Of a DNA stretch of 19,345 nucleotides, positions 8,114 to 15,373 are shown piece by piece (the first letter of the stretch is position 1; each line of letters starts with the position of its first letter). The position numbers were made by a program, and so were the translations under genes. The stretch comes from DATFWC01 sp045801465 (GTDB lineage Bacteria; Pseudomonadota; Alphaproteobacteria; Rhizobiales; Xanthobacteraceae). The DNA is taken from the NCBI GenBank assembly GCA_045801465.1, contig JBJMSU010000219.1, positions 1-19,345 on the forward strand. The letters run 5' to 3'. Under the pieces are notes generated by a model. That model was not told the origin of the DNA. It made no database searches and was given only the letters and a program-made list of their open reading frames with translations.

Positions 8114-9322
8114 ATGGCGGTGGAGGCCGGCACAGCGCGCGCCCCCTATGCGGCGGATCCGCGCGCCACCCGCGGCCGCCTGGTTCCCGAGCCGGAGAGC
8201 CCGAGCCGTAATGCGTTCCGCCGCGACTGCGACCGCATCATCCATTCGACCGCGTTCCGCCGGCTCAAGCACAAGACGCAAGTCTTCGTCTTCCACGAGG
8301 GCGATCACTACCGCACGCGCCTCACTCACACGCTCGAGGTGCAACAGATCGCCCGGGCGCTGGCGCGCGCGCTCGGTCTCGACGAGGACCTCGCAGAGGC
8401 GCTGGCACTCGCCCACGACCTCGGCCACCCCCCGTTCGGTCATGCCGGCGAGAGGGCGCTCGACGGTTGCCTCGCCGCCTATGGCGGGTTCGATCACAAC
8501 GCCCAGACGCTCCGCGTGGTGACCTTGATCGAGCGACGCTATGCCGAATTCGACGGCCTCAATCTGTCCTGGGAAACGCTCGAAGGCATCGTCAAGCATA
8601 ACGGGCCGCTCACCGATCGCGCCGGCCATGCTGTCGGGCGCTATCGCGAGCACGGCGTCCCTCTCGCGATCGAGCTCTACAGCCGGCAGCACGAGCTCGA
8701 ATTGTGGAACCACGCCAGCGCCGAAGCGCAGGTGGCGGCGATCGCCGACGACATCGCCTATGACACCCATGACACCGACGATGGTCTCAGAGCCGAACTG
8801 TTCGCCCTCGATGACGTGGCGGAGGTGCCGTTGTTCGGCAGCGTGCTTGGCGAAATCAGGACGAGGTATCCCGCGCTGGAGACGCCGCGCCTCGTGCATG
8901 AGCTGATCCGTCGTGTCATCACCCGGATGATCGAGGACGCGATCGCCGAATCGAGAGCGCGGCTCGCCAAGCTCAGCCCCGGCTCGGTCGAAGAGGTGCG
9001 GGCGGCGGGCGTCCCGGTGATCGGTTTTTCGCCCGCCATGGCGGCGGCCGATGCGGCGATCAAAGGTTTTCTCACCCCGCGCATGTACCGGCATCCGCGC
9101 ATTGCGCGCATCATGAATGACGCCGAAGCCGTCGTGCACGACCTGTTTTCTATGTTCGCGCGCGAGCCTGAAGCCATGCCGCCGGAATGGGCGCAGGGTC
9201 TGGAAGCCGGCGACGCGGGCGGACGGGCGCGCCGGATCGCCGATTTCATCGCTGGCATGACGGACCGTTACGCGCTCGTCGAGCACGCCCGCCACTTTGA
9301 CTCGACTCCCGAATTAAGTTAG
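8114..9322 (+). CDS. dgt: Deoxyguanosinetriphosphate triphosphohydrolase-like protein (HD domain)
   Basis: A 402-residue HD-superfamily protein of the dGTPase type, which removes triphosphate from dNTPs and so adjusts nucleotide pools; many family members are annotated only as dGTPase-like. The N-terminal block RNAFRRDCDRIIHSTAFRRL and KTQVF are family hallmarks. The metal site is visible as H72 (THTLEV), H101-D102 (AHDLGHPPFGH) and D212/D213 (IADDIAYDTHD). Length is normal for the alphaproteobacterial form. It starts the long plus-strand run and is separated from argS by a palindromic repeat. The true substrate preference cannot be read from sequence. Confidence 0.92.
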   Translation: MAVEAGTARAPYAADPRATRGRLVPEPESPSRNAFRRDCDRIIHSTAFRRLKHKTQVFVFHEGDHYRTRLTHTLEVQQIARALARALGLDEDLAEALALAHDLGHPPFGHAGERALDGCLAAYGGFDHNAQTLRVVTLIERRYAEFDGLNLSWETLEGIVKHNGPLTDRAGHAVGRYREHGVPLAIELYSRQHELELWNHASAEAQVAAIADDIAYDTHDTDDGLRAELFALDDVAEVPLFGSVLGEIRTRYPALETPRLVHELIRRVITRMIEDAIAESRARLAKLSPGSVEEVRAAGVPVIGFSPAMAAADAAIKGFLTPRMYRHPRIARIMNDAEAVVHDLFSMFAREPEAMPPEWAQGLEAGDAGGRARRIADFIAGMTDRYALVEHARHFDSTPELS

Positions 9323-9336
9323 GCCGCGCCGCACCG

Positions 9337-9441
9337 TAGGGTGGGCAAATTCGCCTGTTGTGGTGTTGGTTGGTGGGCAACGGCGCGATCGCGAATTTGC
9401 CCACCGTGCAGCGTCGCGATCACGCGCCGTTGCCCACCCTA
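9337..9441. repeat. REP-like palindromic repeat, TAGGGTGGGC family, copy 2
   Basis: The outer arms TAGGGTGGGCAA (9337-9348) and TTGCCCACCCTA (9430-9441) pair perfectly. Two alternative inner pairings exist. One is GGTGGGCAAATTCGC (9340-9354) with GCGAATTTGCCCACC (9391-9405), 15 bases perfect. The other is TGGGCAACGGCGCG (near 9373-9386) with CGCGCCGTTGCCCA (near 9424-9437). It lies between dgt and argS, and belongs to the same family as 7511-7661. Confidence 0.8.
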
Positions 9442-9470
9442 CGCGCCGCTTCCCGAGTCCGCGCACGTTC

Positions 9471-11264
9471 ATGGCCAGCACTGTTCGAGCGAACAATATC
9501 TTTGCCACCGTGCTCGCGCGCGTGCACGCCGCCACCGACGCATTGGTCGCGGCCGGGGCCCTGCCGGCCGGCATCGACCGGTCGCGCATTCTTGTCGAGC
9601 CGCCGCGCGAGGCCGCGCACGGCGACATGGCCACCAATGCCGCCATGGTGCTGGCCAAGGATGCCGGCAAGAAGCCGCGCGATCTTGCCGACGCGATCAC
9701 GCGTGAGCTTGCGTCCGACCCGCTTCTCGCCAAGGTCGAGATCGCCGGGCCAGGTTTCATCAACCTCACCCTGAACAAGACCGTGTGGGTCGACGCCTTG
9801 CGCGCGGCGATCGAGGCCGGCGCCGCTTTCGGCCGCAGTGATCTCGGTCGCGGCGAGAAGGTGAACGTGGAATATGTCTCGGCCAATCCGACCGGACCGA
9901 TGCATGTCGGCCACGGTCGCGGTGCCGTATTCGGCGATGCGCTTGCCAATCTCCTGGCTTTCGCCGGATACGACGTCACCCGCGAGTACTACATCAACGA
10001 TGCCGGCGCCCAGGTGGACGTTCTCGCACGCTCGGCCTACCTGCGCTACCGGGAAGCCCGCGGCGAAGAGATTGGACCGATCCCGGAGGGCCTCTATCCA
10101 GGCGACTATCTAAAGCCGGTTGGCGCAGCGCTCGCTGCGGCGCATGGCGAAGCATTGAAGCGCATGCCGGAGGCGCAGTGGCTTCCGATCGTGCGCGACA
10201 AGACCATCGAGATAATGATGGCGCAGATCCGCGACGACCTTGCCGCCCTTAACGTGAAGCACGACGTGTTCTTTTCCGAGCGCGCGCTCGCCGAGGGGAA
10301 GGGAAGCGCGGTGGAAGCCACAATCGCGGAGCTGCGCGCCAAGGGACTGATCTATCAGGGACGCCTGCCGCCGCCGAAAGGCCAGCCGGTTGAGGACTGG
10401 GAGGATCGCGAGCAGACGTTGTTCCGCGCCACCGACTTCGGCGACGACGTCGACCGCCCGTTGCGGAAATCGGACGGCAGCTACACCTATTTCGCCTCCG
10501 ACATCGCCTATCATCGTTCCAAGTTCGAGCGCGGCTTCCGCCACATGATCGACGTGTGGGGCGCCGACCACGGCGGCTATATCAAGCGCGTGCAGGCGGC
10601 GGTCCGGGCGGTCACGGGCGGGGTGGGCGACCTTGACGTGAAGATCGTCCAGCTGGTCCGATTGTTGCGCGCCGGCGAGCCGGTGAAGATGTCGAAGCGC
10701 GCCGGCGAGTTCGTCACCCTGCGCGAGGTGGTCGACGAGGTCGGCCGCGACGCCGTGCGCTTCATGATGCTCTACCGCAAGAACGACGCGGTGCTCGATT
10801 TCGACCTCGCCAAGGTGATCGAGCAGTCGCGCGAAAACCCGGTGTTCTATGTTCAATACGGGCACGCCCGGGGGAAATCGGTGTTCCGCAATGCCCGCGA
10901 GGTCATTCCGGCGCTACCCGATGAGGATCGCGCGCGCGCGGCTTTCCTGGCCGAGGCGCCGCTCGAGCGGCTCCAGGACCCCGATGAAATCGGCCTGATG
11001 AAGAAGATCGGGGCCTATCCGCGCGTTCTCGAGGCCGCCGCCGCCGCCCATGAGCCGCACCGGGTCGCGTTTTACCTCTATGAGCTGGCCAGCCAGTTCC
11101 ATGCGCTATGGACGCGCGGAAAAGACGTGCCATATTTACGCTTCATTATCTTTGATGATCCACAAATAACCATGGCGCGCCTTGCACTTGTCCAAGGTGT
11201 TGTGACCGTTATCGCATCCGGGCTCAGTTTGCTCGGGGTCGATGCGCCTGAGGAAATGAGGTGA
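9471..11264 (+). CDS. argS: Arginyl-tRNA synthetase
   Basis: A 597-residue class I synthetase that charges tRNA-Arg. An ArgRS-specific N-terminal tRNA-binding (Add-1) domain covers about residues 10-110. The class I HIGH motif appears as HVGH (145-148) within ANPTGPMHVGHGRG. The KMSKS-like loop is KMSKR (406-410), followed by AGEFVTL. The DALR anticodon-binding domain occupies the C-terminal 110 or so residues and ends in MARLALVQGV and GVDAPEEM, as expected. The frame is open back to 9360, but that part lies inside the palindromic repeat, so the ATG at 9471 is the natural start. No strong Shine-Dalgarno sequence precedes it. It is complete with no defects seen. Confidence 0.97.
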   Translation: MASTVRANNIFATVLARVHAATDALVAAGALPAGIDRSRILVEPPREAAHGDMATNAAMVLAKDAGKKPRDLADAITRELASDPLLAKVEIAGPGFINLTLNKTVWVDALRAAIEAGAAFGRSDLGRGEKVNVEYVSANPTGPMHVGHGRGAVFGDALANLLAFAGYDVTREYYINDAGAQVDVLARSAYLRYREARGEEIGPIPEGLYPGDYLKPVGAALAAAHGEALKRMPEAQWLPIVRDKTIEIMMAQIRDDLAALNVKHDVFFSERALAEGKGSAVEATIAELRAKGLIYQGRLPPPKGQPVEDWEDREQTLFRATDFGDDVDRPLRKSDGSYTYFASDIAYHRSKFERGFRHMIDVWGADHGGYIKRVQAAVRAVTGGVGDLDVKIVQLVRLLRAGEPVKMSKRAGEFVTLREVVDEVGRDAVRFMMLYRKNDAVLDFDLAKVIEQSRENPVFYVQYGHARGKSVFRNAREVIPALPDEDRARAAFLAEAPLERLQDPDEIGLMKKIGAYPRVLEAAAAAHEPHRVAFYLYELASQFHALWTRGKDVPYLRFIIFDDPQITMARLALVQGVVTVIASGLSLLGVDAPEEMR

Positions 11265-11268
11265 TCCT

Positions 11269-11327
11269 GCTCGGAGGGTGGTTGACGCGACAGGTCGCGT
11301 CAACGGATGCTGACAACCACGCCGAGC
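11269..11327. repeat. Two-tier hairpin between argS and the SPOR gene
   Basis: An inner near-perfect palindrome, GTTGACGCGAC (11281-11291) with GTCGCGTCAAC (11294-11304) around a 2-base centre, sits inside outer arms. The outer left arm GCTCGG...GTGGTTG (11269-11284) pairs with CAACCAC-G-CCGAGC (11314-11327). The TTG at 11282-11284 can belong to either stem, so the two forms partly compete. It could be an argS terminator, an operator-like palindrome, or a leader structure for the next gene, whose ATG is 23 bases further on. No T-run follows. Confidence 0.6.
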
Positions 11328-11350
11328 GTCCTCTAAACCGGTGATAGTAT

Positions 11351-12634
11351 ATGAGTATGGCACGAGATGGCAACTTTCGACCGCGGCGCGACGAGCCGCA
11401 TGGCGATTCCGCGCCCACCACGGGTGGGCGCGGCAATGACCCGTTGGCCGAACTGGCTCGGCTGATCGGCCAAGACGATCCCCTTGCCGCGGTGGGACGC
11501 CAGGGCCGCGGCTCGTCCCGCGCGAGTACCGCCGAGCCGCGCGACCACGACCCGCAAGATGCACGGGAATGGGCCGCCCATCAGACCGAGGACGGACCCG
11601 GCCAGCATGGTCGATCGGCACGCGCTGACTCCGCCGACGATCCCCACCATTATGACGCGGGAGGCTATCAAGGCTCCCAGTACCAGGACGACCGCGGCTA
11701 CGAAACCGGTGAGTCTCAAGGAGCTTACGCGTCCGGGGCGTATTATGATGACGGCCAAGCCGCCTATGGCGATGAAGGCTACGACGAACCCCACCCGGAG
11801 AAGCGCCGTGGCGGCATCATGACCATCGCTGCCGTGGTCGGGGTGGCGGTGATTGCGACCGTAGGAATATTCGGGTACCGGGGATGGACCAGCCCGTCCA
11901 CGACCGGCGGTGACCCCCCGGTGATCAAGGCGGAGCAGGCGCCGACCAAAGTCATCCCGGCGGCACCGAGCACCGATAGCCAGCCAAGCAAGCTGGCTTA
12001 TGATCGGATCGGCGATCGCGGCGGCGAGCGGGTCGTCCCGCGCGAAGAGCAGCCGATCGACCCGCGTAGCGCGGTTCGCATGCCCGCACCCAGTAGCTCC
12101 GGGGCGCCCATTTCCACCGGCTCGGTCCTTCCGCCGTTGCCGGCGCAGGCCCAGTCGCCCGCCATGACGGGCGCCGAGCCCAAGAAGGTGAAAACCGAGA
12201 CGATCCGGCCGAATCAGAACGCCGCCCCGGCAACCGCGCCAGCCAACCCGCCGCAGCGTATCGCCAATGTGGCGCCGCCTGCGCCTGCGCCTTCGACCCG
12301 TTCGATTGCCCCCACGGCACCCGCGACCTCGACGCCAGCCACGCCGTCCCCTCCGCAGCGCACTGCGATGGCTCCAGAAGCGACCGGCGGCTACGTGGTG
12401 CAAGTTGCCTCCCAGCGCAGCGAATCTGATGCTCAGGCCTCGTTCCGGGCACTGCAACAAAAGTATCCGAGCGTGCTGGGGAGCCACCAGGTCATGGTGC
12501 GGCGCGCGGACCTCGGCGATAAGGGCGTCTACTACCGGGCTCAGGTCGGGCCGTTCGCCACCGCCGAGGAGGCGTCGGAGATGTGCACGAGCCTCAAGAG
12601 CGCCGGCGGGCAGTGCATCGTGCAGCGCAACTGA
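11351..12634 (+). CDS. Bitopic SPOR-domain protein (peptidoglycan-binding, cell-division type)
   Basis: A 427-residue protein. It has a long hydrophilic N-terminal cytoplasmic region (1-154, rich in Asp, Gly, His, Gln and Tyr) and a single TM helix at about 155-177 (IMTIAAVVGVAVIATVGIFGY). A Pro/Ala/Ser/Thr-rich periplasmic linker (about 180-345) leads to a C-terminal SPOR domain (346-427: GGYVVQVASQRSESDAQASF, then YYRAQVGPFATAEEA). SPOR domains bind denuded glycan strands at the division septum. The architecture resembles FtsN/DamX-like proteins, but I see no FtsN-specific motif to name it. It sits directly before nagZ and the Smc partner genes. The ATG at 11351 has a GGTGA about 7 bases upstream; an ATG at 11357 is an alternative. 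The family is clear and its exact role open. Confidence 0.9.
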   Translation: MSMARDGNFRPRRDEPHGDSAPTTGGRGNDPLAELARLIGQDDPLAAVGRQGRGSSRASTAEPRDHDPQDAREWAAHQTEDGPGQHGRSARADSADDPHHYDAGGYQGSQYQDDRGYETGESQGAYASGAYYDDGQAAYGDEGYDEPHPEKRRGGIMTIAAVVGVAVIATVGIFGYRGWTSPSTTGGDPPVIKAEQAPTKVIPAAPSTDSQPSKLAYDRIGDRGGERVVPREEQPIDPRSAVRMPAPSSSGAPISTGSVLPPLPAQAQSPAMTGAEPKKVKTETIRPNQNAAPATAPANPPQRIANVAPPAPAPSTRSIAPTAPATSTPATPSPPQRTAMAPEATGGYVVQVASQRSESDAQASFRALQQKYPSVLGSHQVMVRRADLGDKGVYYRAQVGPFATAEEASEMCTSLKSAGGQCIVQRN

Positions 12635-12643
12635 TCACAGGGT

Positions 12644-12735
12644 GTCATGGCCGGGCTCGTCCCGGCCACCTCGTTTGCATTGGCATCGGTTGAGGCCGGA
12701 TACCCGGCACAAGGCCGCACAAGGCCGGGCATGAC
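12644..12735. repeat. REP-like palindromic repeat, GTCATGGCCGGG family
   Basis: The gap between the SPOR gene and nagZ begins with GTCATGGCCGGG (12644-12655) and ends with CCGGGCATGAC (near 12725-12735), imperfect inverted ends. The left half is itself a perfect hairpin: GGCCGGG (12649-12655), loop CTCGT, CCCGGCC (12661-12667). The right half holds a direct duplication of GCACAAGGCC (12707-12716 and 12717-12726). This kind of repeat (TCATGGCCGGG...CCCGGGCATGAC) is known to me as very common between genes in Bradyrhizobium-type genomes. Confidence 0.75.
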
Positions 12736-12784
12736 GACCAGTCTGCAGTTGACCCTTTCGGCGGGCGCGGGCTAATCCGCGCCC

Positions 12785-13819
12785 ATGAATCGTGCCTTTA
12801 TTACCGGCTTGGCCGGGCCCACGCTGACCTCGCAGGAGCGGGCGTTTCTGCGCGAGGCCGAGCCGTGGGGGCTGATCCTTTTCAAGCGCAACATCCAAGC
12901 TCCGGATCAGGTCTCGCGGCTGATCGCGGAGGCGCGCGAGGCGGTTGGGCATCACATCCCGGTCCTCGTCGACCAGGAAGGTGGACGGGTGCAGCGCCTG
13001 GGCCCACCGCAATGGCCGGCGTATCCGCCGGGCGCCGCCTATGGCCGGCTTTACGATGAAGACCGCGCCTGCGGATTGAGCGCTGCTCGCCTCGGCGCGC
13101 GACTAATGGCGGCCGATCTCCACCGGCTCGGGATCGATGTCGATTGCCTGCCGTTGGGCGACGTGCCGGTGGCCGGCGCGGATCGCGTGATCGGCGACCG
13201 CGCCTATGGGGAGACACCGGCCAAGGTGTCCGTCATCGCGGCTGCGTTGGCGGACGGTTTGATGGCGGGAGGCGTGCTGCCGGTCGTCAAGCATCTGCCC
13301 GGGCACGGCCGGGCGACCGCCGACAGCCACGAAAAGCTGCCCGTCGTCGCAACCGACCGCGGCCTGCTCGAAGCCACGGATTTCCAGGCCTTCCGCCCCC
13401 TCAAGGACTTGCCCCTGGGGATGACTGCCCACGTGGTATTCACGGACCTCGATCCGAGCGCGCCGGCAACCACTTCGCCGATTATGATTGGCCAAGTGAT
13501 TCGCGAGTCCATCGGGTTTTGCGGCGTACTGATGAGCGACGACATTTCCATGGGAGCGCTGACCGGCACGATCGGCGGGCGCACGCGTGCGGCCATCGCG
13601 GCCGGCTGCGATCTCGTGCTCCATTGCAACGGCCGCTTCGAGGAAATGCTCGCCGTGGCCGAAGAGTCTCCGTTGCTCGACGGTGCCGCCGCGCGGCGCA
13701 CGGCGGCGGCTATTGCGGCGCGGCGTTCGCCGACCGAGATCGACGAAGCTGCGGCGCGCGCTGAATTTTCCGCCCTGATGACGCGGGCAGGGACCGGTGC
13801 GCGGATGGCCGTGTCATGA
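12785..13819 (+). CDS. nagZ: Beta-N-acetylhexosaminidase (glycoside hydrolase family 3)
   Basis: NagZ removes N-acetylglucosamine from 1,6-anhydro-muropeptides in the cytoplasm during peptidoglycan recycling, and its products can influence beta-lactamase induction. The 344 residues show the family order: WGLILFKRNI, VDQEGGRVQRL, the signature KHLPGHG (169-175) followed by D180-S181-H182 (the catalytic acid/base dyad region), and SDD at 251-253 carrying the nucleophile Asp. The usual KHFPGHG has Leu for Phe here, a mild change. No signal peptide is seen, consistent with a cytoplasmic enzyme. Its stop overlaps the start of scpA in an ATGA, so translation is coupled. The first frame ATG at 12785 fits the family N terminus. 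Confidence 0.95.
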   Translation: MNRAFITGLAGPTLTSQERAFLREAEPWGLILFKRNIQAPDQVSRLIAEAREAVGHHIPVLVDQEGGRVQRLGPPQWPAYPPGAAYGRLYDEDRACGLSAARLGARLMAADLHRLGIDVDCLPLGDVPVAGADRVIGDRAYGETPAKVSVIAAALADGLMAGGVLPVVKHLPGHGRATADSHEKLPVVATDRGLLEATDFQAFRPLKDLPLGMTAHVVFTDLDPSAPATTSPIMIGQVIRESIGFCGVLMSDDISMGALTGTIGGRTRAAIAAGCDLVLHCNGRFEEMLAVAEESPLLDGAAARRTAAAIAARRSPTEIDEAAARAEFSALMTRAGTGARMAVS

Positions 13820-14658
13820 GCGCCGAGCTTCCCTTTGCCACGGATGCCATGGGCGAGCGCGGCGCCGACGAGCCGGCGCTGATCGTCGATGTCGAAGGGT
13901 TCGAGGGGCCGCTCGATCTCCTCTTGACCCTGGCGCGCCAGCAGAAAGTCGATCTCGCCAAGATCTCGATTCTTGCGCTGGCGGATCAATATCTCACCTT
14001 CATCGAACAGGCGCGCCGGCTGCGGCTGGAGCTCGCGGCCGACTACCTCGTGATGGCGGCGTGGCTCGCCTATCTCAAATCGCGCCTGCTGCTGCCGGAA
14101 ACGGACGAAAGCCCGGGTCCCACCGCGGAGGATATGGCCGCCTCGCTCGCCTTCCGGCTCAAGCGGCTCGAAGCGTTTCGCGCCGTGGCGGAGGAGCTGA
14201 TGGGGCGCCCGCAGCTCGACCGCGACGTCTTCGCGCGCGGGAGGCCGGAACCGATCGTCGACATCAAGCACCCGCAATGGAGCGCGACCCTCTACGACCT
14301 CCTGTCCGCCTATGCGGTGCAGCGCCAGAAGCACGCGCTCGCCCGCGTGCAGGTTCCGCACCGCACGGTATGGTCGCTGGCCGACGCGCGCGTCGCGCTC
14401 GAGCGATTGATCGGAGGGGCCAGCGACTGGGCGCGGCTCGACGAATACCTGATCGCCTATGTGGTCGAGCCGGCGCAGCGCGCGACCGCAATGGCCTCGA
14501 GCTTCGCGGCGAGTCTGGAGCTCGTGCGTGAAGGTCTCCTCGAGGTCCATCAGCACGCCGCATTTGCGCCGCTCTATGTGCGCAAGCGCGCAGCCGCCAG
14601 TGGATCCGGCAACGATGCGAGCAGCGCCACGGCGCCGACCGCAGCAGATGAAGGATAG
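13816..14658 (+). CDS. scpA: Segregation and condensation protein A (Smc kleisin)
   Basis: ScpA is the kleisin subunit that bridges the two Smc heads and, with ScpB, forms the condensin complex that organises and separates chromosomes. The 280-residue protein has the diagnostic N-terminal block FEGPLDLLL (29-37), then KVDLAKISILALADQYLTFI and the helix with AADYLVMAAWLAYLKSRLLL. A winged-helix-like C-terminal part follows, with a short Ala/Ser-rich tail. Its ATG overlaps the nagZ stop (ATGA at 13816-13819), and its end lies 4 bases before the preferred scpB start. It is complete and of normal length. Confidence 0.94.
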   Translation: MSAELPFATDAMGERGADEPALIVDVEGFEGPLDLLLTLARQQKVDLAKISILALADQYLTFIEQARRLRLELAADYLVMAAWLAYLKSRLLLPETDESPGPTAEDMAASLAFRLKRLEAFRAVAEELMGRPQLDRDVFARGRPEPIVDIKHPQWSATLYDLLSAYAVQRQKHALARVQVPHRTVWSLADARVALERLIGGASDWARLDEYLIAYVVEPAQRATAMASSFAASLELVREGLLEVHQHAAFAPLYVRKRAAASGSGNDASSATAPTAADEG

Positions 14659-14662
14659 AAGC

Positions 14663-15370
14663 ATGCCCCGTTTGGCCGCGCGCCGCGCGATGAGTGACGA
14701 GCCCGCGATCACGGCTGAGCCTCGTGCCGAGCATTTGCGCCTTCTCGAGGCGCTGCTGTTTGCCTCGGCCGAGCCGCTCGACGCGGCAACGCTCGCCGCG
14801 CGTCTGCCCGACGATGTGGATATGACCGCCGTATTGGCGCGGCTCAAGGAGGATTATTCCGCGCGCGGCGTCAATCTGGTGAACGTCGCCGGCAAGTGGA
14901 CTTTCCGCACCGCCAACGATCTCGCCTGGCTGCTGTCGCGCGAGGCGGTCGAGACGCGCAAGCTGTCGCGCGCCGCCCTGGAGACGCTTGCCATCGTCGC
15001 CTATCACCAGCCGGTGACCCGCGCCGAGATCGAGGACATTCGCGGCGTGACGACCTCCAAGGGCACGCTTGACGTGCTGCTCGAAACCGGCTGGATTCGC
15101 CCGCGCGGCCGGCGCAAGACTCCGGGCCGGCCGATCACCTTCGGCACCACCGAGGCGTTCCTCACCCATTTCGGCCTCGAGGCGCTCACCGATCTGCCGG
15201 GTCTCGACGAGCTCAAGGGAGCGGGTCTGCTCGACGGGCGCTTGCCGTCGGGCTTCACGGTGCCGGTGCCTTCGGACGAACCAGGCCTGCGCGAAGACGA
15301 GGACCCGCTCGAAGAAGGCGATCTCGATCTCGGGCTCGCCCCGCCGGCGTCGCGGGTCGACGAGGAGTGA
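14663..15370 (+). CDS. scpB: Segregation and condensation protein B
   Basis: ScpB is a small dimeric protein with two winged-helix domains that binds ScpA in the Smc complex. From the ATG at 14663 it has 235 residues. Family blocks are LRLLEALLFASAEPLD, VAGKWTFRT, LSRAALETLAIVAYHQPVTRAEIEDIRGV and LLETGWI, then GRPITFGTTEAFLTHFGLEAL. The C-terminal 45 or so residues are acidic and probably unstructured. The start was chosen because AAGGAT (14651-14656) sits about 6 bases upstream. An ATG at 14648 (overlapping scpA) and one at 14690 are alternatives; the frame opens much further upstream, but only antisense-like sequence within scpA lies there. The next gene starts 3 bases after its stop. Confidence 0.94.
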   Translation: MPRLAARRAMSDEPAITAEPRAEHLRLLEALLFASAEPLDAATLAARLPDDVDMTAVLARLKEDYSARGVNLVNVAGKWTFRTANDLAWLLSREAVETRKLSRAALETLAIVAYHQPVTRAEIEDIRGVTTSKGTLDVLLETGWIRPRGRRKTPGRPITFGTTEAFLTHFGLEALTDLPGLDELKGAGLLDGRLPSGFTVPVPSDEPGLREDEDPLEEGDLDLGLAPPASRVDEE

Positions 15371-15373
15371 GCA

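Noticed and set aside
7994..9295. Long minus-strand extension of the erpA frame across dgt
   Set aside because: The family protein begins at 7993 with a strong ribosome binding site. The extra 434 codons are antisense to dgt and have no recognisable domain.
9360..9470. N-terminal extension of ArgS
   Set aside because: It would be encoded by the palindromic repeat; the conserved domain starts after the ATG at 9471.
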